From Clostridiales bacterium UBA1206 (GTDB taxonomy: Bacteria > Bacillota > Clostridia > Oscillospirales > CAG-382): 12,533 bases of DNA. The position numbers were made by a program, and so were the translations under genes. Positions within the stretch are counted from its first letter, which is position 1, and each line of letters starts with the position of its first letter. The stretch is from NCBI GenBank assembly GCA_002310055.1, contig DBXS01000016.1:41408-53940 (forward strand), given 5' to 3'. The notes under the pieces were generated by a model. That model did not search any database and was not told where the DNA came from. It saw nothing but the letters and a program-made list of their open reading frames with translations. Of this stretch, positions 6,155 through 12,524 are shown piece by piece.

Positions 6155-6427
6155 TCAGCGCGGAGGTTTTTCTTTTTTTGGGATGATCACGTCGGCGCAG
6201 CGCACGAGTATGGCGTCGTCGCCTATCTTTTCTATTCTCTCCCACGGGATACAGAGATTGTTTTTGGAAGAAGCGAACAGCGCTATTTTTCCCGGAGGGG
6301 GAAGTATTATGCGGCATATCCTGCCGGTGGGGATATCGAAATCGATATCCATAACGCACCCAAGCTTTCTGCCGTCGCGCAGGTTTATAACTTCTTTGTC
6401 GCGCAAGTCGCTGAAACTGCAGATCAC
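6155..6427 (-). CDS. YlmC/YmxH-family PRC-barrel protein, sporulation-associated
   Basis: The 90-residue protein is a PRC-barrel-like fold of the YlmC/YmxH family, small proteins linked to sporulation in Firmicutes whose molecular role is not established. The pattern FSDLRDKEVINLRDGRKLG near the N-terminus, DIDFDIPTGRICRIILPPP and IPWERIEKIGDDAILV are characteristic. I chose GTG 6427 because GAGGTGA, overlapping the spoIVA stop, stands 5 to 6 nt upstream. The GTG at 6436 would add three residues but has no ribosome binding site. The gene begins 10 bases after the spoIVA stop, so it is almost certainly co-transcribed with spoIVA, and the SLH gene follows 27 bases later. It has no signal peptide or membrane segment. 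Confidence 0.86.
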   Translation of the reverse strand: MICSFSDLRDKEVINLRDGRKLGCVMDIDFDIPTGRICRIILPPPGKIALFASSKNNLCIPWERIEKIGDDAILVRCADVIIPKKEKPPR

Positions 6428-6437
6428 TTCGCTCACC

Positions 6438-7916
6438 TCACAGCAGTATGCAGATCAATCCGCCGCTGCCTTCGTTGATTATCTTGCGCAGAGTCTCGGC
6501 TATTTTCTGCCGCGCCTCCTCGGGCATATGCGAAAGCTTGGTGTTGAGTCCCTCGCCCACGAGCTCCTGCAGCGATTTACCGAACATATCGGAACTCCAT
6601 ATCTTTTTGGGATCTTCCTCGAATTCGCGCAGCATGAACCTTACCAGCTCTTCGGATTGCCGTTCGGTCCCCACGATGGGCGAAACTTCGGTCTCGACGT
6701 CGGCGCGGATCATATGGATCGAGGGCGCCGAGGCCTTGAGCCGCACGCCGTATCCGCCCGACTGGCGGACGATGACCGGTTCTTCGAGCGTGAGGTCGTC
6801 GAACGTGGGCGAAACTATCCCGTAGCCGGTCTCGCGCACCGAACGCAGCGCGTCGGCGACTTTGTCGTAGTCCTTTCGGGTCTGCGCGAGGTCCGAAAGC
6901 AGGTCGAAAAGGTCTTTTTCGTCTTCTATTTCAAAGCCGCTCTTTTCGCCCAGTATGCGGTAAAACAGCTTGTCGGGTATCTTCAGCGCAACGTTTACAA
7001 CGCCTTTGCCAAGCGAAGAATTCACGCGTTCGGCGGTTATTTCGTCTTCTTCTTCGGCAAATCCTCCCGCGCGCGCCACGGCGTCGCCTATCTTGCGCAC
7101 GCCCGACGCCAGCGAATACATCGCCTTAAGCGCGCGCTCTTTTGCCGGATGCGTCTCTTCGAGCGAATCGAACCACGCGGGGTACGTAAAATCAATTTCT
7201 TTAACGGGGAATTCGTAAAGCACCGTGCGCAGTATGTTTTTTACGTCGGATTCGGTCATTTCGAGGCAGTTGACCGGCAGAACGGGCACTCCGTATTCGG
7301 CCGCCAACTCTTCGCACAGCGCACGCGCCGGCGCCGAAGCCGGGTCGACGGTGTTGAGGACCGCGGCGAACGGCTTGCGCGCCTTTTTCAGTTCGGCGAC
7401 GCATTTGCGTTCGGCTTCCTCGTAGTTTTCGCGCGGGATCTCGCCTATGCTGCCGTCGGTGGTGACCATCAGCGCTATGGTCGAATGCTCGTTTATCACT
7501 TTCCGGGTGCCGGTCTCCGCCGCTTCTTCGAACGGCATCGCCTGCGGCGACCACGGGGTCATCACCATTCGCGGCTCGCCCTCTTCTATGTGGCCTATCG
7601 CGTCGGGGACGATGAACCCCACGCAGTCTATCATCTTGAGCCTGAACGACGAGCCGTCGCCTATGTCTATGTTGACCGCCTCTTCGGGCACGAACTTGGG
7701 CTCGGTCGTCATCACCGTCCTGCCGGAAGCCGATTGAGGCATTTCGTCGCGTGCGCGCCCGCGCAGGCTTTCGTTTTTGATATTCGGCAGCGCAAGATCG
7801 GCTATAAAGCGTTTTATCAGCGTGGATTTGCCCGTGCGGACGGGGCCGACCACGCCTATGTAGATATTTCCGTCGGTGCGTTCGGCAATGTCTTTGTATA
7901 TCGAAAGATCTGCCAT
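6438..7916 (-). CDS. spoIVA: Stage IV sporulation protein A, coat morphogenetic ATPase
   Basis: SpoIVA polymerises on the mother-cell face of the outer forespore membrane using ATP and forms the basement layer of the spore coat. The 492 residues equal the length of the B. subtilis protein. The Walker A motif GPVRTGKST is at 24-32 with K30, the T70-T71 pair lies in RTVMTTEP, and the Walker B aspartate D97 is in MIDCVGF. All are at the same numbers as in B. subtilis. The middle region is acidic, and the extreme C-terminus GGLICILL is the hydrophobic tail needed for envelope targeting. ATG 7916 has GGGAGG (7925-7930) 8 nt upstream. A sigma-E-like promoter lies at 7948-7976. It heads the unit with the ylmC-like and SLH genes. 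Presence of spoIVA marks the organism as an endospore former. Confidence 0.97.
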   Translation of the reverse strand: MADLSIYKDIAERTDGNIYIGVVGPVRTGKSTLIKRFIADLALPNIKNESLRGRARDEMPQSASGRTVMTTEPKFVPEEAVNIDIGDGSSFRLKMIDCVGFIVPDAIGHIEEGEPRMVMTPWSPQAMPFEEAAETGTRKVINEHSTIALMVTTDGSIGEIPRENYEEAERKCVAELKKARKPFAAVLNTVDPASAPARALCEELAAEYGVPVLPVNCLEMTESDVKNILRTVLYEFPVKEIDFTYPAWFDSLEETHPAKERALKAMYSLASGVRKIGDAVARAGGFAEEEDEITAERVNSSLGKGVVNVALKIPDKLFYRILGEKSGFEIEDEKDLFDLLSDLAQTRKDYDKVADALRSVRETGYGIVSPTFDDLTLEEPVIVRQSGGYGVRLKASAPSIHMIRADVETEVSPIVGTERQSEELVRFMLREFEEDPKKIWSSDMFGKSLQELVGEGLNTKLSHMPEEARQKIAETLRKIINEGSGGLICILL

Positions 7917-7947
7917 TCGTTATTCCTCCCATACTTTCTTCTATCAA

Positions 7948-7976
7948 AATCTATTCGCGCGCACGCCCAATTATTC
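7948..7976 (-). promoter_or_regulatory. Putative sigma-E promoter of spoIVA
   Basis: On the minus strand, GAATAAT (7976-7970) matches 6 of 7 bases of the B. subtilis sigma-E -35 (KMATATT). A 14-nt spacer follows, then AATAGATT (7955-7948), matching 6 of 8 bases of CATACAHT. Predicted start near 7941, upstream of the GGGAGG site. In B. subtilis spoIVA is transcribed by sigma-E. The assignment is from motif and context only. Confidence 0.55.
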
Positions 7977-7977
7977 A

Positions 7978-8006
7978 TTGACATTTGCCGCGTTCGGTGC
8001 TATTAT
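7978..8006 (+). promoter_or_regulatory. Sigma-A promoter of the GNAT-dipeptidase operon
   Basis: Perfect -35 TTGACA (7978-7983), 17-nt spacer and -10 TATTAT (8001-8006) with extended TGC just before it. The leader carries GAGGTG (8014-8019), 8 nt before the ATG at 8028. Its -35 is one base away from the -35 of the divergent spoIVA promoter. Confidence 0.88.
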
Positions 8007-8027
8007 TATTTGCGAGGTGTTGCATAT

Positions 8028-8504
8028 ATGGCTTTAATCGTAAGAAAAGCTCAGCCCGGGGATATCCCGTTCATCCTCGACCTGCTCGATCAGATCCGCG
8101 ACCTTCACCATCGCGGCAGACCGGACGTTTTCAAGGACAACGGCACCAAATACACCGCGGCGGATCTTGAGGAAAAACTGAAAAATAGCGGCGAATGCAT
8201 TTTCGTCGCATACGACGGCGACAAGCCGCTCGGCTACGTCTGCACCGTCACGACGGAATACAGCCATCACAATATAATGCTCGATAAAAAGATCCTCTAC
8301 ATAGACGACCTTTGCGTTTATCCCTCGTCGCGCGGGCGCGGCGTGGGCAGAGTGCTTATGGACAAAGCGAAGGATCACGCAAAGGAGACCGGCTGCGCTT
8401 CTATGGAACTCGTCTGCTGGAAATTCGACGGCTCTGCCGAAGGTTTCTACCGCAGCTACGGCTTCACCACGATGTCGAGAAGAATGGAGTATAAAATAAA
8501 ATGA
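8028..8504 (+). CDS. GNAT-family N-acetyltransferase
   Basis: This 158-residue acetyl-CoA-dependent acetyltransferase has unknown substrate. The order of GNAT motifs is clear: the N-terminal strand and helix (IVRKAQPGDIPFILDLLDQI), a central strand with ILYIDDLCVYPSSRG (89-103), and the acetyl-CoA turn R102-G-R-G-V-G-R-V-L. Then come the beta-5 strand SMELVCWKFD and the helix AEGFYRSYGFTTMS (137-150), a typical motif B. ATG 8028 has GAGGTG 8 nt upstream. The reading frame is open far upstream, but that part is antisense to spoIVA and has no coding character. Its stop overlaps the start of the dipeptidase by four bases (ATGA), so the two are translationally coupled. Pairing with a peptidase could mean acetylation of a small amine or peptide, but that is a guess. 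Confidence 0.92.
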   Translation: MALIVRKAQPGDIPFILDLLDQIRDLHHRGRPDVFKDNGTKYTAADLEEKLKNSGECIFVAYDGDKPLGYVCTVTTEYSHHNIMLDKKILYIDDLCVYPSSRGRGVGRVLMDKAKDHAKETGCASMELVCWKFDGSAEGFYRSYGFTTMSRRMEYKIK

Positions 8505-9832
8505 ACGATATAGAACGTTATTTTGAAAACCCCGTGATACGCACGGAATTCGAATCCGACCTTTCCGCCCTGCTTTCGGTGCCTTCCGTCGCCGGAAAAG
8601 CCGAAGGGATCTACCCCTACGGCAGGGAATGCGCGCGCGCGGTCGATACTGCGCTCGCCATTGCGAAACGCCTGGGGTTCAGGACCGAAAACCACGAATA
8701 TCATTGCGCAAGCGCCGTGCTCGGCGAAAGCGAACGCGAAATAGGCATCGTCGCGCACCTCGACGTCGTCCCCGCCGGCGGCGGCTGGCATTACGAGCCG
8801 TACGCGCTGACTGTCGACCGCGAAAAGGGCGTATATATCGGGCGCGGCTCGCTCGACGACAAGGGCCCGCTCCTCGTCGCCATGTACGCTATGCGCTATT
8901 TTGCCGACAACAACATAAAACTGCCGTTTTCCATACGGCTCATAATGGGTTCCGACGAAGAAGTCGGCTCTTCGGATATGAGATATTTCAAGACGGTGCG
9001 CAAAATACCGGAGTTTTCGTTCACCCCGGACGCCGATTTCCCGGTCATCATAGGCGAAAAAGGCATTATGCATCTGGCGGTCGATCTGGGCGAGGCTGAC
9101 GGGTCGCTCACCGCGCTTTCCGCCGGCACCGTGGTCAACGCCGTCCCCGGCGAAGCTCACGCCGAAATAGGCGGCGGCAGGATCGACGTCGCCGGGCGCA
9201 CCGCGCACGCATCCGCTCCGCACAAGGGCGTCAACGCCGTGGCGCTGCTTGCAGATACTCTGCTCCGCACCGGCGTGCTCGCCGAAAGCGACGTGCCCAA
9301 GTTCGAGTTTTTGAAAGAAGCGGGCGAGGATATTCGCGGGCGCGTGCTCGGCACCGAATATTCCGACGAACATTTCGGTCCGCTCACGTCGGTCGCCAGC
9401 GTGCTTTCCCTCAAGGACGGGCATATCGTACAGTGCTTCGATATCCGTTTCCCGATGTCGCGCGATTTCGACCGCGTCCGTTCGGATATCGAAAAAGCCG
9501 TGTCCGCGCGCGGCTATACCGTTATCTCGTGCGGCGGCAGCAACGGCTACTATTCGTCCGCCGACAGCAAAGAGATAAAGGCGCTCACCTCCGCCTGCGA
9601 GGAAGTGTTCGGCCGCGAATGCAAGCCGTTCACCATAGGCGGCGGCACTTACGCGCGCGAACTTCCCAACACCGTGGCGTTCGGTCCCGACACCGAAGAA
9701 TACCACGGCATACTCGGCGCGGGGACCGGCGGCTGCCACGACAGCGACGAATATTTCGCTATCGAACTCGCGCGCAAGAGCTTCGGCATATACGTAAGGT
9801 CCATACTCAATTTAAAAGATTGTTTCCGATAA
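8501..9832 (+). CDS. M20-family dipeptidase, PepV/Sapep type
   Basis: This is a cytosolic di-zinc peptidase of the PepV type, which removes N-terminal residues from dipeptides and some related short substrates. In 443 residues the metal centre is complete: H86-x-D88 (IVAHLDVVP), bridging D119 (GSLDDKGP), general base E153 with ligand E154 (GSDEEVGS), D177 (FTPDADFPV) and a C-terminal H413 (GTGGCHDSDEYF). The first five agree almost residue for residue with the numbering of lactobacillus PepV. The lid/dimerisation domain lies between about 185 and 380. ATG 8501 overlaps the GNAT stop, with GGAG at 8486-8489. Its last 26 bases overlap the end of the convergent yqfD gene, and no terminator lies between. 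Substrate range cannot be read from the sequence. Confidence 0.93.
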   Translation: MNDIERYFENPVIRTEFESDLSALLSVPSVAGKAEGIYPYGRECARAVDTALAIAKRLGFRTENHEYHCASAVLGESEREIGIVAHLDVVPAGGGWHYEPYALTVDREKGVYIGRGSLDDKGPLLVAMYAMRYFADNNIKLPFSIRLIMGSDEEVGSSDMRYFKTVRKIPEFSFTPDADFPVIIGEKGIMHLAVDLGEADGSLTALSAGTVVNAVPGEAHAEIGGGRIDVAGRTAHASAPHKGVNAVALLADTLLRTGVLAESDVPKFEFLKEAGEDIRGRVLGTEYSDEHFGPLTSVASVLSLKDGHIVQCFDIRFPMSRDFDRVRSDIEKAVSARGYTVISCGGSNGYYSSADSKEIKALTSACEEVFGRECKPFTIGGGTYARELPNTVAFGPDTEEYHGILGAGTGGCHDSDEYFAIELARKSFGIYVRSILNLKDCFR

Positions 9833-11003
9833 GGCCGTTTTCGCGCTCCGCGCCTATTTCGGAAGTCACCTTTACGCTGCCGTAAAGCGTCACGCAGCCC
9901 GCAAAAACGTCGTATTCCGTAGAATATTCAATATCTTCCGCTGCGCCCTCAAGGTCGTTTGAATACCACGCTTCAAACGCTTCGAGGGCTTTTTCGCGCG
10001 CTTGATCCGGCGTGAGCGACACCGTTTCCGGCGCGTATTCTTCAACGGTTATCACGGTCTTGCTCACGGGGAGCTTGAGCGGACCCAGCGTGATATCGTA
10101 CGTCTTTACGCTCGCTTCGAAGTGTTCGTAACCGAACAGCTCGCCTAAGAAGAGCCTGATCTCGTTCCCGAATACGCGGTACACCGTCTTTTCCTCGGTC
10201 CGACCCGTGCGGATGCGGAAAACGTATCTGAGCGGGACGGTATAAACGAATTCGCGGTAATAGTACGCCGTCACTTTTCCGCGCGCGTGAGTCGCCGCTT
10301 CAAGGCACGGATCGTCGCCTATGGTGAACACTCCGCTTATAAGCACCTGCCCCGCGCTCACGGTGTCGCCCGGTTTGACGACCGCACGCCCGTTATATGT
10401 CTCTATATCCGTTATCACGCCGTCGCGCGCCGCCACCACGTCGTACACGCCGGATCGTTCGGCTTTTTCGGGCGGGCGCACACGCTCTATCACGTCCACG
10501 TAAAGGACCGTGCCGTCGATATGCAGCGAAGCCGACGAAAGTTCCGGCAGCGCGAGCACCAGCCGCGAATTCACGTCGCTCACGTCTATGCGCGGAATAA
10601 ACGCGCCGATATCCACCCCGAGCGAATCGAGCGACGCGAGTATTTGCTTTTCGCTGACGTTTGTGTTTCCGGTAACGACGATATCCCACGCGAAAAGCGA
10701 CGACACGAACATCAAAACGAGCCCCAGCGCCGTCCCGGCGGCGAGCCCCGCCCTTTTGCGGTATCTATATATAATAAAAGGAAGCCCGAACGCGCTTTCC
10801 GGCCCGCCCGCGTCTCCCAGCGCCTTGACCGCCGCGTTGTAGCCGAATACCGAAACGCGCGCTTTCACATATTCGCCTTCGATCTTTACGCCCCAGAAGT
10901 ACGCGCCGCTCGCGTTAAGCGCGTTGAGGAATTCCGCCGCCATCCCGGGCGCGGATCTGAATACGTACCATCCCGTAAGGCGTGAAAGGAATCTATTTAT
11001 CAT
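9807..11003 (-). CDS. yqfD: Sporulation protein YqfD
   Basis: YqfD is a sigma-E-regulon membrane protein of sporulating Firmicutes with unclear biochemical function. In this 398-residue product, FLSRLTGWYVF starts an N-terminal soluble domain (1-80). One membrane span follows (about 84-105, AGLAAGTALGLVLMFVSSLF) after the basic YRYRKR. WDIVVTGNTNVSEKQILASL begins a POTRA/FtsQ-like segment. The remainder is an extracytoplasmic beta-rich region including a KPGDTVSAGQVLISG stretch (lipoyl-like turn). I chose ATG 11003 because GGAG stands 8 nt upstream. The frame is open 15 codons further but runs through yqfC. It overlaps the end of yqfC by 11 bases, which indicates translational coupling. The 3' end overlaps the dipeptidase gene tail to tail. 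The POTRA reading is from pattern only. Confidence 0.92.
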   Translation of the reverse strand: MINRFLSRLTGWYVFRSAPGMAAEFLNALNASGAYFWGVKIEGEYVKARVSVFGYNAAVKALGDAGGPESAFGLPFIIYRYRKRAGLAAGTALGLVLMFVSSLFAWDIVVTGNTNVSEKQILASLDSLGVDIGAFIPRIDVSDVNSRLVLALPELSSASLHIDGTVLYVDVIERVRPPEKAERSGVYDVVAARDGVITDIETYNGRAVVKPGDTVSAGQVLISGVFTIGDDPCLEAATHARGKVTAYYYREFVYTVPLRYVFRIRTGRTEEKTVYRVFGNEIRLFLGELFGYEHFEASVKTYDITLGPLKLPVSKTVITVEEYAPETVSLTPDQAREKALEAFEAWYSNDLEGAAEDIEYSTEYDVFAGCVTLYGSVKVTSEIGAERENGLIGNNLLN

Positions 11004-11226
11004 CGCTCTGCTCCAGTTCCACCGAACATATCCCGCCGCATACGCCAAGCCGGTCGTCCGCCATCATATACATACGCAGCCCCTTCCCGTTTATCCTTAT
11101 TACAGCGCTTCCCGCGCGCGCCGCCACGGCATTTTCGCCGTATTCCGCAAGACCTGATATCCCTTCGATAAGGCATCTGCGGTTGCCGCGCAGCTCTATT
11201 ATAAAGTCTTTCTCGTCAAGCTTCAT
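10993..11226 (-). CDS. yqfC: Sporulation protein YqfC (YabP/YqfC family)
   Basis: This 77-residue protein belongs to the YabP/YqfC family, small sporulation proteins found in front of yqfD in most spore formers. The pattern FIIELRGNRRCLIEGISGLAEYGENAV and a later VIRINGKGLRMYMMADDRLGV, ending in ICSVEL, is the family core. YabP-family proteins are proposed to be beta-rich coat-assembly components, but YqfC's own function is not known. ATG 11226 has AGAGG (11235-11239) 8 nt upstream. A sigma-E-like promoter ends only about 12 nt upstream of that ATG, so the leader would be very short. Overlap with yqfD by 11 bases marks a two-gene operon, as in B. subtilis. Confidence 0.9.
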   Translation of the reverse strand: MKLDEKDFIIELRGNRRCLIEGISGLAEYGENAVAARAGSAVIRINGKGLRMYMMADDRLGVCGGICSVELEQSDDK

Positions 11227-11251
11227 ATTATCATCCTCTTTACAATACTAT
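11223..11251 (+). promoter_or_regulatory. Putative sigma-E promoter of the ylbJ-like gene
   Basis: On the plus strand, TCATATT (11223-11229) is again a perfect -35. A 14-nt spacer follows, then AATACTAT (11244-11251), matching 6 of 8 bases of CATACAHT. The -35 covers the yqfC start codon (11224-11226). Predicted start near 11258, about 30 nt before the ATG at 11289. Confidence 0.5.
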
Positions 11252-11273
11252 TGTTCTGAACGCGGGAATATGA
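11245..11273 (-). promoter_or_regulatory. Putative sigma-E promoter of yqfCD
   Basis: On the minus strand, TCATATT (11273-11267) is a perfect match to the sigma-E -35 KMATATT. A 14-nt spacer follows, then AATAGTAT (11252-11245), matching 5 of 8 bases of CATACAHT. Its -10 overlaps the -10 of the opposite promoter by seven bases. Predicted start near 11238. Confidence 0.55.
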
Positions 11274-11288
11274 AAGCGGGGCGGTGGA

Positions 11289-12161
11289 ATGAAAACGGGA
11301 CCGGCGTTAAAACTTGCGCTTACGGCGGCGGCGTTCGCGGCGATGCTCGCCTTTCCGGATACGGTGAGCGATTCCGCGCGCGACGGCCTTGCGTTCTGCG
11401 CCGAAGTGCTCGTGCCTTCGCTGTTCGTATATATGGTGATGTCGGATATGCTCGCCGGAGCGGCTGCGTTCTTTCCGCGCGCGGCGTTCCCGTACGCCGT
11501 TATGATATCCGGGCTGATATGCGGTTCGCCGTCGGGCGCCGATTCGGTCAGGCGGATATACGAAAACGGCGGGATAAGCAAAAAACAGGCGGAATGCCTT
11601 GTCGCGGTCAGCGGCAGCGCGTCTGCTTCGTTTATCGTCGGATTTGCGGGCGGCGCGGTGCTGGGGAGCGTGCGCGCCGGGGTTATTATACTAATACTGA
11701 AAGCCGCAATATCGTTCGCCGCCTGGGCGGTGATCTCGCATACCGCGCTTGGCGCGGAAGAGCGCAAGTTTTCGGTGGGCGCGTGTTACGGCGGCGCCGG
11801 GCTTGCGGGCGCGGTGAAACGCGCGGCGCAGACAGTAACGAATATCTGCGCGTGCGTGGTGTTTTTTACTGTAGTCGCGGATTTCGTTACTCCTCTGTGC
11901 GCGAATAACGTATACGCCCGTCTCGCGCTGCGCGGCGCGCTGGAATTTTCCGGCGCTTTGGGCGAATGCCGCGCGCTTCCCGCCGGCGCAAGATACGTCG
12001 CGGCGTGCGCGCTCATCGGGTGGCAGGGCGCGTGCGTGCATCTGCAGGTGTCGGTCGCTTCTGGCGAAAAACTGTCGCTTGGCCCGTATTTCGCGGTAAA
12101 AGTCGCCGAAACTTGCGCAATGACCGCGCTGGGGCTATTGACAAAATGGCTTGCGGTTTGA
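11289..12161 (+). CDS. YlbJ-family sporulation integral membrane protein (short form)
   Basis: This 290-residue polytopic membrane protein carries a nucleoside-recognition (Gate) fold. It resembles YlbJ, a sigma-E-dependent sporulation membrane protein. Hydrophobic spans are at about 7-23, 37-56, 63-80, 108-126, 130-151, 183-203, 234-251 and 265-289. The family signature appears as FCAEVLVPSLFVYMVMSDML (36-55), GLICGSPSGADSVRRIYENG (75-94), ISKKQAECLVAVSGSASASF (96-115) and WQGACVHLQVSV (245-256). Compared with typical YlbJ it is about 110 residues shorter. The usual CNNSGPLF-like motif reads VSGSASASF here, so this is a divergent member or paralogue. The ribosome binding site is poor (GGTGG just before the ATG). 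It is divergent from yqfC and shares a symmetric promoter region. Confidence 0.78.
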   Translation: MKTGPALKLALTAAAFAAMLAFPDTVSDSARDGLAFCAEVLVPSLFVYMVMSDMLAGAAAFFPRAAFPYAVMISGLICGSPSGADSVRRIYENGGISKKQAECLVAVSGSASASFIVGFAGGAVLGSVRAGVIILILKAAISFAAWAVISHTALGAEERKFSVGACYGGAGLAGAVKRAAQTVTNICACVVFFTVVADFVTPLCANNVYARLALRGALEFSGALGECRALPAGARYVAACALIGWQGACVHLQVSVASGEKLSLGPYFAVKVAETCAMTALGLLTKWLAV

Positions 12162-12167
12162 TATAAT
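12138..12167 (+). promoter_or_regulatory. Sigma-A promoter of the small cysteine-rich gene
   Basis: Perfect TTGACA (12138-12143), 18-nt spacer, perfect TATAAT (12162-12167) with TGA before it. It lies inside the last codons of the ylbJ-like gene, whose TGA (12159-12161) abuts the -10. This gives the next gene vegetative expression independent of the upstream sporulation gene. Confidence 0.82.
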
Positions 12168-12196
12168 GCCAATACGTCGAAAAGAGGTGAAAACGG

Positions 12197-12397
12197 TTGG
12201 CAAAAGAAAAACTGCCGCAGATCGAAAAAATATGCTATAACTGCGAACGCGCCGTGCGTATAGAAGGCTCGGATATGTGCGTTTGCTCCAAAAAGGGAAT
12301 GGTAGAATCGGGCAAAAGCTGTTCTGGCTTCAAGGCCGATCTTCTCAAGTACGTTCCCACCCGCCCCAAGGCCGTAAAACTCGAGGATATAGAATAG
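12197..12397 (+). CDS. Small cysteine-rich (putative zinc-binding) protein, unknown function
   Basis: The 66-residue protein has C13-x-x-C16, C28-x-C30 and C42, followed by GFKADLLKYVPTRP. The shape (CxxC, then CxCSKKGMV, then C-SGF...D-LK--P) resembles a small family of hypothetical proteins common in Clostridia. No function is known to me. A zinc-ribbon-like site is likely from the cysteine spacing. It starts with TTG at 12197. AGAGGTGA (12183-12190) stands 6 nt upstream, a strong site that decides the start, and no ATG or GTG lies nearby. It has its own consensus promoter 30 nt upstream. The protein is cytosolic, with no signal peptide. The basic middle and acidic tail give no further hint. 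Confidence 0.83.
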   Translation: MAKEKLPQIEKICYNCERAVRIEGSDMCVCSKKGMVESGKSCSGFKADLLKYVPTRPKAVKLEDIE

Positions 12398-12465
12398 CCG
12401 TTTGGTCATTTTTGCAGCAAAACGGGCACGTTTACCGCGTCTTTTTTGACAAAAAGTACATTCTG

Positions 12466-12524
12466 AAAAAACTTTAAAAAAACTAAAAAAAGTACTTGAC
12501 AAAGGGGAAGAGATGTGGTAATAT
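12466..12524 (+). promoter_or_regulatory. Strong sigma-A promoter with phased A-tracts, gene beyond window
   Basis: TTGACA (12496-12501), 17-nt spacer, TAATAT (12519-12524) with extended TGG before the -10. Upstream are three A-tracts, A6 (12466-12471), A7 (12476-12482) and A7 (12485-12491), with centres about 10 and 9 bp apart. This is the phasing of intrinsically curved DNA and UP elements. The stretch 12398-12465 holds no gene. The transcribed gene lies beyond the right edge. Confidence 0.75.

Noticed and set aside
5997..8027. Very long open frame on the plus strand running in frame into the GNAT gene (over 670 codons before its ATG).
   Set aside because: It is antisense to spoIVA, the ylmC-like gene and the SLH gene. 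Its translation is Arg/His/Phe-rich with no domain, and a promoter and ribosome site for the real GNAT start lie at 7978-8019. Codon bias on the sense strand keeps stop codons out of this frame.
12398..12447. Possible terminator after the small cysteine-rich gene (CCGTTT/AAACGG pairing, later T6).
   Set aside because: Only 6 bp of stem with a 16-base loop, and the T-run comes 16 bases after it, so it does not fit an intrinsic terminator.
12446..12451. Second TTGACA upstream of the right-edge promoter.
   Set aside because: No -10 at suitable distance (TTTAAA is 21 bases away). The downstream TTGACA at 12496 has a proper -10.
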